DNA of 53,412 nucleotides, from positions 1 to 53,412 of the forward strand of contig JAGOPV010000005.1 in assembly GCA_017991775.1 (NCBI GenBank). The letters run 5' to 3'. This DNA is from Candidatus Levyibacteriota bacterium (GTDB taxonomy: Bacteria; Patescibacteriota; Microgenomatia; Levybacterales; UBA12049). The notes under the pieces are model-generated. The model was not told the origin of the DNA and did no database searches. It saw only the letters and a program-made list of their open reading frames with translations. This document shows, one piece after another, positions 1 through 7,256 of this stretch (its first letter is position 1; the number at the start of each line of letters is the position of its first letter). A program made the translations under genes and the position numbers.

Positions 1-1370
1 AGTGCCCCTGCCCCAAAGTCGACCCGCTTGCCCCTACCATAAATGTAGCCTAGGATCACGCAATCAATTGTATCCTGCAACTCGCCGGATGAGTGTCTCT
101 TTAACTTTACCCAGTTAAAATTGCGACCCCCCGCTTCATACAAAGAATCAGGTCTTTTTACTACCACTCCTTCAAGCCCTTTTGAGATTGCATCATCCAG
201 CATCAGCTGTAGCTTTTCAGGCTCTTCCAGAATAACGCCTGGAGATGGGATAAGAACCTCATCACCACTAATTATCTTTTTCATGACCTCTACTCTCTCC
301 ATAAGTGGCGTATCCATAAGAGACTTTCCCTCCGCATAGAGAATATCGAAGACAAATGCTTTTAAAGGCAGGGTCTTTGCGACCTCATCGATATTGTGCT
401 TGCGACGCCTCTTTGTCGTCTCTTGAAATGGCAAGAATTCTTCAGAGTCTGGTTGATACGCAAGTGCTTCGGTATCAAGCACTGCAGTCTTTGCCTTGAT
501 CTGCTCGAGAGTCGCCTTGGTAAGCTCTGGGAACATGTGTGTCATCTCCTCAAGATTGCGTGAGTACATCGTGACCTTATCACCATTCTTGTGGATCTGA
601 ACTCTAAACCCATCATATTTATATGTCGCATGGATTTTATCCCCCATCTTCTCAAATACTTTGACAGGATTTGGTATTCTCTCGCACAACTCAGATCGTA
701 TTGGCCTCCCAACACTCACCGTAAGTTTGGAGACTGCTTCCAATCCATCTCTTGCCAGTGTATTACCAATTAGACCAAGATCTGAGGTCTCGTTGTATGC
801 TTTCTCCAATACTTTTCGCTTTGATTTATCGCCAAGATACGCGATCGCAAGTCCATCAAGAACTGTCGGGTCGCCTACTCCAAGTCGAGTACTGCCTAGC
901 GGCACACGTACCAGGTGTCGACTTTCTGAGGGATCAGCATGCTCTAGCAGTGCTGCTAATAGTGAAATCTTCATTTCAACTGACCCCTCCCCATTTGTCT
1001 GGGCAATCTCAAGTAGGCCATTAAAGACATCGTCTATTGAGAGATCTTCTTTCTTGGCTTTAGTCTTCGCTTTGGTACGAAGTTCATATGCGACGATCCC
1101 AAGATCCCCTGCTTTATCTGACCTTTCTAGGACGTCTTCTTTCGAGAGATCAAAAGCGAGAGCGATAGCTTGAGCGACCATCTTGTCTGCCATACCAATC
1201 TCAATTGGCGCATAAAAAGGTGCAACTCGACCTTGAGTGAGATAGATCACTTTGTCTAGCTCGTCCTTAGAAACTTTAGAAAACATCTCAGAAAGAATAT
1301 CTATGAGTGCCAGTCGAGACGATGTCTCCTCCAATTTATCTAGATATGATGCAAATTCTTTATAAAGCAT
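1..1370 (-). CDS. lig: ATP-dependent DNA ligase, C-terminus cut by window edge
   Basis: Seals nicks in duplex DNA by an enzyme-adenylate mechanism. Reading the minus strand from ATG at 1370 gives 456 residues before the window ends. An alpha-helical N-terminal DNA-binding region covers roughly residues 1-210. The nucleotidyltransferase motif I K-Y-D-G-F-R follows, with the lysine that becomes adenylated at about residue 251. Motif IV (EGVVVKR) and motif V (NWVKLKR) lie near the visible end. The order and the long N-terminal domain match archaeal-type LigB/Lig1 enzymes of about 550-600 residues, so roughly 100 C-terminal residues are missing. ATP-dependent ligases of this type are known in Patescibacteria, in place of or beside NAD-dependent LigA. 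The start lies 6 bases after the Fic gene stop, so the two may be co-transcribed. Confidence 0.93.
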   Translation of the reverse strand, partial: MLYKEFASYLDKLEETSSRLALIDILSEMFSKVSKDELDKVIYLTQGRVAPFYAPIEIGMADKMVAQAIALAFDLSKEDVLERSDKAGDLGIVAYELRTKAKTKAKKEDLSIDDVFNGLLEIAQTNGEGSVEMKISLLAALLEHADPSESRHLVRVPLGSTRLGVGDPTVLDGLAIAYLGDKSKRKVLEKAYNETSDLGLIGNTLARDGLEAVSKLTVSVGRPIRSELCERIPNPVKVFEKMGDKIHATYKYDGFRVQIHKNGDKVTMYSRNLEEMTHMFPELTKATLEQIKAKTAVLDTEALAYQPDSEEFLPFQETTKRRRKHNIDEVAKTLPLKAFVFDILYAEGKSLMDTPLMERVEVMKKIISGDEVLIPSPGVILEEPEKLQLMLDDAISKGLEGVVVKRPDSLYEAGGRNFNWVKLKRHSSGELQDTIDCVILGYIYGRGKRVDFGAGA

Positions 1371-1375
1371 TTGTT

Positions 1376-2428
1376 TCAAGCCATTATATATCTAGCCGCC
1401 TTCGTTTTGCCAACCTTTTTGATGATCTTTGAGGCAATAAGGCTCTTTAATTCATTGAGCACTGTGTCCTCTGAGACTTGAGGGAAAAGTTGTTTAAAGC
1501 CACTGTTTTGCAGATGACCAGTTTGCTGGATATATTCGATTACTTTTAATTGACGCTCGGAAAGCATCAATGGCGCACCCCCCAATTTCTGCTTGATCTT
1601 GCCATCAATTGAGATCCTCTCTACTTTCTCTTTGATTCGTGTTAGCTCGACTGCTAGACCTTCCAAGAAATACTCAAGCCACTCAGTTAGATCTCCCCCG
1701 TTTTTTTCAACAGATTGAAGTGCTGCATAATAATCAGCTGCATGATGATCAAAATATTCTTCCAGTGAAAAGAACTTTCTTATATCATACCCCTGCTCAT
1801 AAAGAATAAGTGTTGAGAGACATCGTCCGACTCTGCCGTTACCGTCTACAAAGGGGTGGATTCGGACGAATTCATAATGAACAACTCCTGACTTCAATAC
1901 TGGATGAATATCATCATCTGTCGAGGTATTGATAAATGACAGTAAATGATTAATTTGCACAGGAACTGCGACAGCTTCAGGCGGCCTAAATGAGACTTCG
2001 CCGGTAAAGCTATTTCGTATCACAACTTGAGTTTGACGAAAAACCCCCTTCTTCTCATCTGGCAAAACCCGCTCAACAGTAAGTGAATGGAGTTTAAAAA
2101 TGTCATCTGTTGAGAGCTCCCACTTGTCATTCTTTTTCTCAAGTGCGCCTATATACTCCATCGCTTTTCGGTAGTTAATAACCTCCTGCACATCCCGCTC
2201 TCTACCCATAATCGTCTCGCCTTGTAGCACCTTCTCGGCTTGAGAAAGATTGAGCTCATTACCTTCTATGTGAGTTCCATAGTGTACAGCCCGCACCATC
2301 GCATCATCTCTAAATTTCTTTTCGTAATATGGGAGAAGTGGCGCGTGATCGATGAATTGTTTTGAGGCTTCAATTGCCCCTATGAGGCGAAGCATTTTGG
2401 TCGTAATACGATAATTAGGTTGATACAT
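1376..2428 (-). CDS. Fic domain protein (probable AMP transferase) with C-terminal winged helix
   Basis: 350 residues. Fic enzymes usually transfer AMP from ATP to hydroxyl side chains of target proteins. The catalytic loop HPFVDGNGRVGR is complete, with the catalytic His at residue 191 and the phosphate-binding Arg residues at 199 and 202. A THIEGN segment near residues 52-57 resembles the inhibitory helix of class II Fic proteins, but the Ser/Thr is one position closer to the Glu than in the usual motif. Residues about 280-350 look like a winged-helix DNA-binding domain, a common arrangement in chromosomal Fic proteins. It lies directly upstream of the DNA ligase gene. No antitoxin partner gene is seen. 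The target is unknown. Confidence 0.92.
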   Translation of the reverse strand: MYQPNYRITTKMLRLIGAIEASKQFIDHAPLLPYYEKKFRDDAMVRAVHYGTHIEGNELNLSQAEKVLQGETIMGRERDVQEVINYRKAMEYIGALEKKNDKWELSTDDIFKLHSLTVERVLPDEKKGVFRQTQVVIRNSFTGEVSFRPPEAVAVPVQINHLLSFINTSTDDDIHPVLKSGVVHYEFVRIHPFVDGNGRVGRCLSTLILYEQGYDIRKFFSLEEYFDHHAADYYAALQSVEKNGGDLTEWLEYFLEGLAVELTRIKEKVERISIDGKIKQKLGGAPLMLSERQLKVIEYIQQTGHLQNSGFKQLFPQVSEDTVLNELKSLIASKIIKKVGKTKAARYIMA

Positions 2429-2451
2429 ATAAGTTAATCAGCAACCTGCAA

Positions 2452-2847
2452 TCAGGCGCTCTTTTTTTGTGAAATATACATTCCCCAGATCAATCTTCCA
2501 CATTCATCCTTTAGGCTGATAAGATTTTCGTAATCTTCTTTTTTAATTAGTCCTTCCTCTAGTGAAAATAAAAGAAGATACTCAGCTTCAGAAAGCGACC
2601 CGTAGGAAATTGTGAGGAAATGTCTAAATTCGTTTTTACTTAACCTAGAATATCCTTCAACAATATTGGTTGGAACGGATAGCGCAGCTCTTCTCAGCTG
2701 AGACGTGAGTCCAAATATTTCTGATTTAGGAAAAAGTTTTGTTTCTTTATAAACTAGATGGGCAAATGAATCAGTCTTTTGCCAAACAATTAGATCTCTA
2801 TACGTGTTAATCTTTGTACTTTTTGCTGATTGCTGAGTACTGTTCAC
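2452..2847 (-). CDS. Four-helix bundle protein (S23 / 23S rRNA intervening-sequence protein family)
   Basis: The core runs from YRDLIVWQK through FGLTSQLRRAALSVPTNI and EGYSR to the C-terminal helix, which is the family signature. Members form small four-helix bundles, often pentamers. The family was first noticed inside 23S rRNA intervening sequences, and its role is unknown. No ATG precedes the core. I chose the GTG at 2847, because the extended -10-like sequence TGCGAGAAT ends 7 nt before it, in the pattern seen at many genes in this window. A TTG at 2883 would add 12 residues. The first codons consist of heptanucleotide-like units (2824-2844). The gene stands alone and is not within an rRNA gene here. 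Confidence 0.85.
   Translation of the reverse strand: MNSTQQSAKSTKINTYRDLIVWQKTDSFAHLVYKETKLFPKSEIFGLTSQLRRAALSVPTNIVEGYSRLSKNEFRHFLTISYGSLSEAEYLLLFSLEEGLIKKEDYENLISLKDECGRLIWGMYISQKKSA
2824..2844. repeat. Short heptanucleotide repeat at the N-terminus of the four-helix-bundle gene
   Basis: Three consecutive 7-mers read TGCTGAT, TGCTGAG and TACTGTT. They are related to the TGATTGC-type units in mutM and ruvC. They encode a Gln/Ser/Ala-rich start of the protein that is not part of the conserved fold. Confidence 0.45.
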
Positions 2848-2893
2848 TGCATGAATTCTCGCACAATTCCCGAGGTAAAACAAGCCTATCTAT

Positions 2894-2929
2894 AGGTAGA
2901 TTTATATGACGAACTATAGATATCTACCT
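2894..2929. promoter_or_regulatory. Inverted repeat in the divergent promoter region
   Basis: AGGTAGAT (2894-2901) and ATCTACCT (2922-2929) form a perfect 8-bp inverted repeat with a 20-bp spacer. It lies between the divergent four-helix-bundle gene and the Tat-signal gene. It could be an operator or an RNA hairpin; nothing further can be said from sequence. Confidence 0.35.
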
Positions 2930-2967
2930 CCCCTTTCTTTACAAGATTGATCAAAAGGTGTATAGAT

Positions 2968-3384
2968 ATGGAGATAATGTCTGAGTTGAGAAAACCAGAA
3001 CCTCAGGAAGAAAAAAAACGAACTCTTTCCAGGAGAGATTTCTTGGGCGTCTCGGCTGCAGCCACGATTGTTGGGGGAATTGGCCTTATCGGATATACGG
3101 ATTATGAGAAGGATGCTCTAGAGCCACAAATAGCACCATCGAGGACGATTGAAGGTCAAAGCCCGAGCGTTATGGGCTCTACCTCTAGAATACAATCAGA
3201 GGTCTACGACGAGCATCATATCCCACTTCAAGAAAACATTAGTAACGGACTGATTGGACTAGGAGGACTTGCTATGGCCGCGTATCTTGTCGATAAGTAT
3301 ATCGTAGAGCCAATCAAGGTAGAGAGGGCACTGTATGAGAATCCTAAAGTTACACCAGATTCTACAAATACTGATAATAGCTGA
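2968..3384 (+). CDS. Small protein with a twin-arginine (Tat) signal
   Basis: 138 residues from ATG 2968, which has AAAAGGTG 7 bases upstream. Residues about 19-45 read as a Tat signal: a basic stretch, then SRRDFLG, then a hydrophobic helix (VSAAATIVGGIGLIGY). The middle is polar. A second hydrophobic helix (LIGLGGLAMAAYLVD) lies near the C-terminus, so the product may be anchored rather than released. I recognise no enzymatic domain. It converges on recF with no gap (stop at 3382-3384, recF stop at 3385). No Tat translocase genes are in the window. The function is unknown. Confidence 0.7.
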   Translation: MEIMSELRKPEPQEEKKRTLSRRDFLGVSAAATIVGGIGLIGYTDYEKDALEPQIAPSRTIEGQSPSVMGSTSRIQSEVYDEHHIPLQENISNGLIGLGGLAMAAYLVDKYIVEPIKVERALYENPKVTPDSTNTDNS

Positions 3385-4443
3385 TCACTTCATCAACTGA
3401 ATCACTGTCGCCTCTTTTACTTTGCTTTTAATGAATTCCTGATGTGTTGTCGTAAGGATGGTCTGCTGCATACCCACGATATCCAAAACATCTTTGATAT
3501 GCCCTTCATCCAACTCTGAAAAAATATCATCCAGCAACAGTAGTGGCCTTTGACCCATGACATTCTCAATGTAAGTCAGTTGCAATAATTTTAGCTGCAA
3601 AACTACAAGGCGCTGCTGACCACGCGAGCCATATTGTTTCACATTTCTTCGCTCTTCTTTGTCCTGGAACTCTACAAAGAAATCATCCCTATGAGGGCCT
3701 ACAAGAGTCACTTTCGCCCCAATCTCAGCTCCCCGGTACTGTTCAAGCCTTTCTTCTGAAATAATGCTGTGATCATAGGTCACGAAAAGATTAAAAAGCG
3801 ACTTTTCCTCAGTATTAAAAAAGTCGATCAACTCCTGTCTTTTCTGTGTGAGATAGCTCCCATTTTTTATAACAATTTCGTCCCAGTATCTGAATTGCTC
3901 ATCATTACGTATCCCTGTCTCTGCCACAACATCAAGAAGTGCATTTCTCTGACGAAGAGCTTTCTCATAGGCTGTGGATGATAGTCTATACTGGCGATCT
4001 ACAAGATCTAGAACGTCATCCAAAAATGACCTCCTGTGTGAGGGTGAAGAGATAATGATATCCAGATCTGATGGGACAAAAAGAAGTGCTGGAAGTCGTC
4101 CCGCAAAGTCGACTCGCCTCTTAGGAACGCCATTGACCAAGAATCGTTTTGCAAAAGATCGGCTCATCCCAACAGAGTCAGTCACTATCGCCTCCAATGT
4201 GTCTTTCTCCCCATTCTCCTCTATCTGGCCTTTAACACGGGCTAGGTGCTGATTGGATGCGATCATCTGGACGTCTTTTTCAGCTCGAAAACTCTTACCA
4301 GATGACAAAAGAAAAATGGCCTCGAGGAGATTGCTTTTCCCTGCAGTATTTGGACCAACGATGATCGTTGTCTGTGGAGAAAAAAGGTAAGTAGCTGATT
4401 CGTAGCTTCTAAAATGTTGTAGAGAGACCCCAGTAAAAATCAT
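3385..4443 (-). CDS. recF: DNA replication and repair protein RecF
   Basis: 352 residues, the normal RecF length. RecF is an SMC-like ATPase that helps load RecA at single-strand gaps. The start (SLQHFRSYE) is typical. Walker A is GPNTAGKS at residues 30-37, the ABC signature region is RGSRGQQRLVVLQLK, and Walker B is LLLLDDIFSELD near the C-terminus. Its start overlaps the end of the upstream kinase gene by four bases (ATGA), so translation is probably coupled. In many bacteria recF follows dnaN; here it lies about 40 kb from dnaN. Confidence 0.95.
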   Translation of the reverse strand: MIFTGVSLQHFRSYESATYLFSPQTTIIVGPNTAGKSNLLEAIFLLSSGKSFRAEKDVQMIASNQHLARVKGQIEENGEKDTLEAIVTDSVGMSRSFAKRFLVNGVPKRRVDFAGRLPALLFVPSDLDIIISSPSHRRSFLDDVLDLVDRQYRLSSTAYEKALRQRNALLDVVAETGIRNDEQFRYWDEIVIKNGSYLTQKRQELIDFFNTEEKSLFNLFVTYDHSIISEERLEQYRGAEIGAKVTLVGPHRDDFFVEFQDKEERRNVKQYGSRGQQRLVVLQLKLLQLTYIENVMGQRPLLLLDDIFSELDEGHIKDVLDIVGMQQTILTTTHQEFIKSKVKEATVIQLMK

Positions 4444-5147
4444 TCAATGACTGTACCAACAAACGCTTTGCCAGTAAAGTAGTTCTCAATATTTTCAAAG
4501 TCCTCTCCATGCATAACGACAACTTTTGCACCCAATTCTTGAGCCTTTTTAGCGGCAATCGGATCAAATGGCGCGTTAAGACCTGGCTCCCACTCATCCC
4601 CTACTATCTTTCTGAATTCTTTCCAGGTCGTTTTATTTATTGGCTTAGCATTTTTAAATTTCTTGGGATCTTTGTCATAGACCTGGGCGATGTTACTTAA
4701 ATTAATCACTGACTTTACATCATAGTCCTCACAAAGAAGGAGAGCACAATAATCTGTTGACCAACCAGGCTTCCATCCGGCTGCCACCACGACTGGCTCG
4801 CTTGCTTTCCTAATGATCTCGTAATGCTTGAGGATATATGGGTGTGCTACATCGCGAAAGATAGTTCTAATAAGATGTGCATTAAGTTTGGTCGCGTGGA
4901 TCCCAAGATAATCAAGATCGTCTCGAGTCAACTCGTGTCCTACGACAGATCTACCTGCATCTCGATAGCGCCTGGCAATAGTGCCGCCACCAGAAACGAG
5001 AAAGAACTGACGATGAGGATGTGACTTAAGTTGTGCGCGAATAAATTTATTAAGATTGGAAAGAAATGTGGTATTTACTCCGCCTTCTGGAGCAACAAGC
5101 GACCCGCCGATAGACATTACGATTTTTTCAGTATAGGTACTGGTCAT
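4440..5147 (-). CDS. pyrH: Amino-acid-kinase family protein, probable UMP kinase (archaeal-like PyrH)
   Basis: 235 residues from ATG 5147. The family phosphorylates small substrates; UMP kinase makes UDP for pyrimidine nucleotide synthesis. Visible marks are the N-terminal SIGGSLVAPEGG, FLVSGGGTIARRYRD, VVAAGWKPGWSTD and the nucleotide-binding region INLSNIAQVYDKDP. The length and GWKPGWSTD segment fit the archaeal-type UMP kinase better than the bacterial hexameric form. Two in-frame upstream starts exist: an ATG at 5180, whose first nine bases repeat those at 5147, and a codon at 5210. None has a clear ribosome site. It overlaps recF by four bases. Confidence 0.82.
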   Translation of the reverse strand: MTSTYTEKIVMSIGGSLVAPEGGVNTTFLSNLNKFIRAQLKSHPHRQFFLVSGGGTIARRYRDAGRSVVGHELTRDDLDYLGIHATKLNAHLIRTIFRDVAHPYILKHYEIIRKASEPVVVAAGWKPGWSTDYCALLLCEDYDVKSVINLSNIAQVYDKDPKKFKNAKPINKTTWKEFRKIVGDEWEPGLNAPFDPIAAKKAQELGAKVVVMHGEDFENIENYFTGKAFVGTVIE

Positions 5148-5230
5148 AGGAGCATACCGAGGATGGCATGCACTGGTCATAGTAACACAAAGATTTTGGG
5201 CTAACAACAAACAAGATCTTACTAAGAATT

Positions 5231-5300
5231 TTATTCTTCGAGCAATGCGAGAAGTATCTCAACGGCTCAAGCTCTCGGCTTTCAGACTCGAACAGTAATA
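5231..5300. repeat. Intergenic copy of the dispersed palindromic repeat
   Basis: TTATTCTTCGAG at 5231-5242 and CTCGAACAGTAATA at 5287-5300 form imperfect inverted arms. The inner GAGAAGT-TCTCA segment matches the copies inside mutM, the glycosyltransferase and the mutY-like gene. This copy is in the opposite orientation. It lies just downstream of the mutM stop and could also act as an RNA hairpin at the end of the mutM transcript. Confidence 0.65.
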
Positions 5301-5326
5301 TTTTCACTTCACCCTGGACACCGCAG

Positions 5327-6307
5327 TTAACCTTGGCAGACGGGACAATAAAATGTCCCTCTTCCACCAACTACAATTCTCTCAATGAGAGTGCCACAAA
5401 TCGTACAATTCTCACCTGCTTTTCCATAGACCTCAAAGTGGTTTTGATACTCACCTTTCCCACCATCAACCTGGATAAAATTTACTTCACTTGCTCCGCC
5501 ATGTGCTAGACCTTTCTCCAAGACGTCAATCAAACTTCGGTAAAGTAGCGCTATCTCATCTTTTTCCAAAGAATTCGCTTTTCTTCGTGGATCAATCTTG
5601 GATAGAAAGAGTGCATCATTTGCATAGATATTGCCGACTCCTGCAATTTTTCGCTGATCCATAGTGAGCGTTTTGATAGGGGCACCTGATGACGAAACTA
5701 TTTCTCCAAATTCCTCTAGTGAAAGTGTCCCCAAAAGATCTTTCAGCGGCAACTCTTTGCCTAGTGATTTGAAGAAAGAAAGGGTATGAACATCCTCTGT
5801 CCTGACAATCTTTATCCAGCCAAATTTACGAATGTCATTGAAATACAGCATCGATGCATCACTTATTGTTCGAGGAGACGAAGTCCTCTGAGAACTTCTC
5901 TCTTGCCTCGCTAAATCAAGGCGGGCTTCGTTCGAAGCATAAGATTTACTATTCTGCAACGTGAAAATGACATGCGTGTGCTTATGTGGTAGTTCCTCTG
6001 GGAGAGATAGTCTTGGGTGAAAACTCTTTGATAGCCCATTCTGATTGCTGCCATCTGATTGCTGATTGCTCTGATAGATGAACTGTCCAGTCATTTTGAC
6101 ATGTGCCACCAAGCTTAAGCCATTTGCAAAATCGATCACAAGTCCTTTTCCAAATCGCCTCACCCCTTCTATCTCACTGTCTAGTATGTCCTTTGGCTCG
6201 CCATTAAAAATCCGCGCGAAGCGAATCTCAATAGCTGCGATACTTTTCCCAACAAGATATTTTTCAAGTCCTCTTCTTATTGTCTCTACTTCAGGTAGTT
6301 CTGGCAT
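5327..6307 (-). CDS. mutM: Formamidopyrimidine-DNA glycosylase (MutM/Fpg)
   Basis: 326 residues. It removes oxidised purines such as 8-oxoguanine and cuts the abasic site. The N-terminus is MPELPEVETIRRGL, with the catalytic Pro2 and Glu3. The helix-two-turn-helix (KIAGVGNIYANDALF) and the C-terminal zinc finger (CTICGTLIE ... GTFYCPVCQG) are intact. It is about 55 residues longer than the usual 270. The excess comes from a Ser/Gln/Asn-rich stretch encoded by heptanucleotide repeats (6042-6069) and an insert of nearly 30 residues containing ERSSQRTSSPRTI, encoded by the palindromic repeat at 5863-5943. Both fall in loops outside the catalytic motifs, so the enzyme is probably active. Confidence 0.96.
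   Translation of the reverse strand: MPELPEVETIRRGLEKYLVGKSIAAIEIRFARIFNGEPKDILDSEIEGVRRFGKGLVIDFANGLSLVAHVKMTGQFIYQSNQQSDGSNQNGLSKSFHPRLSLPEELPHKHTHVIFTLQNSKSYASNEARLDLARQERSSQRTSSPRTISDASMLYFNDIRKFGWIKIVRTEDVHTLSFFKSLGKELPLKDLLGTLSLEEFGEIVSSSGAPIKTLTMDQRKIAGVGNIYANDALFLSKIDPRRKANSLEKDEIALLYRSLIDVLEKGLAHGGASEVNFIQVDGGKGEYQNHFEVYGKAGENCTICGTLIERIVVGGRGTFYCPVCQG
5863..5943. repeat. Palindromic repeat inserted in frame in mutM
   Basis: Outer arms are TTATTGTTCGAG (from 5863) and GTTCGAAGCATAA. The inner hairpin is GAAGTCCTCTGAGAACTTC. This copy carries an extra internal segment of about 20 bp (GCCTCGCTAAATCAAGGC), itself hairpin-like. It is open in the mutM frame and encodes ERSSQRTSSPRTI. Confidence 0.8.
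6042..6069. repeat. Heptanucleotide tandem repeat inside mutM
   Basis: Four consecutive 7-mers read TGATTGC, TGCCATC, TGATTGC and TGATTGC. They encode the QSNQQSDGSNQ stretch. A change of one unit would shift the mutM frame; a change of three would add or remove seven residues. Confidence 0.7.
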
Positions 6308-6313
6308 GTCAGG

Positions 6314-6322
6314 ATTTTAGCA
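6314..6322 (-). promoter_or_regulatory. Extended -10 promoter of mutM (predicted leaderless)
   Basis: The minus strand reads TGCTAAAAT, followed by six bases and the mutM ATG at 6307. Transcription starting about 7 bases after the -10 box would begin at or next to the start codon. No clear -35 box is seen. Confidence 0.6.
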
Positions 6323-6354
6323 CAGTGGCCATTCTGGATTAGAAAGAATAACTT

Positions 6355-6363
6355 TGCTAGAAT
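6355..6363 (+). promoter_or_regulatory. Extended -10 promoter for the small-gene pair at 6435
   Basis: TGCTAGAAT on the plus strand, about 70 bases upstream of the first small gene. The leader contains the palindromes TTCATGAA and ATTGGCCAAT. No good -35 box is visible. Confidence 0.4.
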
Positions 6364-6434
6364 ACTCGATAACTTCATGAAGATTGGCCAATGCCGGCTA
6401 CATCATTCAAGAAGACCATTCAAAGGAGACGATC

Positions 6435-6536
6435 ATGGTTTGGTCGATCACCCATGTCAGGCGCTGGTGTGCAGCAATAGTCGCTCTGTTTCGACTTTGC
6501 AAAGCAGATGAGGCTGCCATGAAGGATATGCCATGA
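6435..6536 (+). CDS. Small unknown protein (33 aa), SD-led
   Basis: ATG 6435 is preceded by the strong Shine-Dalgarno AAAGGAGA (6422-6429) at good spacing. The 33-residue product begins MVWSITHVRRWCAAIVALF and ends in a charged tail. It has a short hydrophobic stretch, and I recognise no domain. The stop overlaps the next ATG by four bases (ATGA), the usual sign of translational coupling. It could be a leader peptide for the next gene. Confidence 0.55.
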   Translation: MVWSITHVRRWCAAIVALFRLCKADEAAMKDMP

Positions 6537-6673
6537 ACTATCATTTTCTATCCCTTGGAGAACTCACAGGCGACTGGGGAGATCCTAGTCCCACCAAATG
6601 GGTCTTTTGCCTCGCAGGCATAGCCATTTGGATTATTGTGGTCATAATCGCCTTCCCTAAAAAGAAGGACTAA
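6533..6673 (+). CDS. Small single-span membrane protein (46 aa)
   Basis: Starts inside the ATGA overlap with the preceding small gene; AAGGAT sits just upstream. The N-terminal half is polar (LGELTGDWGDPSPTKW). It is followed by one strong membrane helix (VFCLAGIAIWIIVVIIAF) and a positive tail (PKKKD), which suggests an outward N-terminus. A strong terminator follows 20 bases after the stop, so the pair forms a complete small transcription unit. The function is unknown. Confidence 0.65.
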   Translation: MNYHFLSLGELTGDWGDPSPTKWVFCLAGIAIWIIVVIIAFPKKKD

Positions 6674-6693
6674 TTTGACCACTACACCTCCAC

Positions 6694-6729
6694 CCTCCTC
6701 CTGTAGGTGACTATGGGAGGAGGATTTTT
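6694..6729 (+). terminator. Rho-independent terminator of the small-gene pair
   Basis: A perfect 8-bp stem, CCTCCTCC (6694-6701) and GGAGGAGG (6716-6723), is followed by ATTTTT. Confidence 0.85.
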
Positions 6730-6775
6730 CCAGCCTCAATCTAGCCTCATAATTTCTATTATATATCTTATAGTA

Positions 6776-6803
6776 TTGACATCTTGCATAGGAGTGCTAT
6801 AAT
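6776..6803 (+). promoter_or_regulatory. Consensus sigma-70 promoter of the structured leader
   Basis: TTGACA (6776-6781), a 16-bp spacer and TATAAT (6798-6803), with an extended TGC before the -10. This is one of the best promoters in the window. Transcription should start near 6810. Confidence 0.85.
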
Positions 6804-6833
6804 CCGATTTAAGGTAGTAATTACTATGAAAAT

Positions 6834-6857
6834 AGCCTCATATAGCAGGCTTTTTTT
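6834..6857 (+). terminator. Early terminator within the leader
   Basis: AGCCT (6834-6838) pairs with AGGCT (6847-6851) and is followed by a run of seven T. It lies about 25-45 bases after the predicted transcription start, so many transcripts may stop here. An open frame of 21 codons (6826-6891) runs through it and could be a leader peptide. Confidence 0.6.
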
Positions 6858-6910
6858 CGTTTTAGACACTACTCGTTCTTTAAAAGACTAGTTGCGTAAA
6901 TTTTGTAATT

Positions 6911-7040
6911 CCACATTTTAACTGTGGCCTTTTTGGTAGGAGCTACTCCCCTCTTCCTACCCAATATGCCACAGTTAATGCATGATCTTTTCACTATACC
7001 CTTATCATCTGGAAGATGATAAGAAGTGTGAAAAGACGAT
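6911..7040 (+). ncRNA. Structured leader RNA with two nested hairpins and an alternative terminator-like hairpin
   Basis: Element one has an 11-bp outer stem, TTAACTGTGGC (6918-6928) with GCCACAGTTAA (6968-6978), enclosing a 7-bp stem GGTAGGA/TCCTACC (6935-6941, 6955-6961). Element two has an outer stem TCTTTTCAC/GTGAAAAGA (6986-6994, 7028-7036) enclosing TTATCATCT/AGATGATAA with a three-base loop (7002-7022). A competing hairpin CCACA/TGTGG (6911-6915, 6923-6927) followed by CCTTTTT would block the first long stem. The arrangement resembles a transcription-attenuation leader or riboswitch-like element upstream of the zinc-ribbon gene. No known class is recognised. Confidence 0.65.
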
Positions 7041-7076
7041 CTTGTGGTAAACGATTAAGTATCCCTTGGAGGGGAG

Positions 7077-7256
7077 ATGACAGACATAACGAGTGTAGAA
7101 TTCTGTGGCAAATGTAAGAAGTACGTAGTGCTACACCTTGGTGTATGCCCTGAGTGCTTCAAAAAGCCCGAAAACAAAAATCGTCGAAAGTCGCGGACCG
7201 CCGCTAAAAAGCGGCGATCGTCCTCACGCAAGTTCCATGGAGGAAATCGTCGATGA
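7077..7256 (+). CDS. Small zinc-ribbon protein with basic tail (59 aa)
   Basis: ATG 7077 follows the strong Shine-Dalgarno GGAGGGGAG with little spacing. Two CxxC pairs, CGKC and CPEC, are separated by ten residues and make a probable zinc ribbon. The C-terminal half is very rich in Arg and Lys (NRRKSRTAAKKRRSSSRKF), suggesting nucleic-acid or ribosome binding. The stop overlaps the next ATG (ATGA). It lies behind the structured leader, so it is the likely target of that regulation. The base composition is visibly richer in G+C than the neighbouring operons. No family name is assigned. Confidence 0.7.
   Translation: MTDITSVEFCGKCKKYVVLHLGVCPECFKKPENKNRRKSRTAAKKRRSSSRKFHGGNRR

Noticed and set aside
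661-1173. 170-codon open frame on the plus strand
   Set aside because: It is antisense to the clear ATP-dependent DNA ligase, has a Ser/Arg-rich shadow composition and no ribosome site.
2452-2847. 23S rRNA intervening sequence
   Set aside because: The protein family is sometimes found there, but no rRNA sequence flanks the gene.
6826-6891. 21-codon frame after the consensus promoter
   Set aside because: It runs through a terminator hairpin and shows no repeated control codons. Kept only as a remark in the leader entry.
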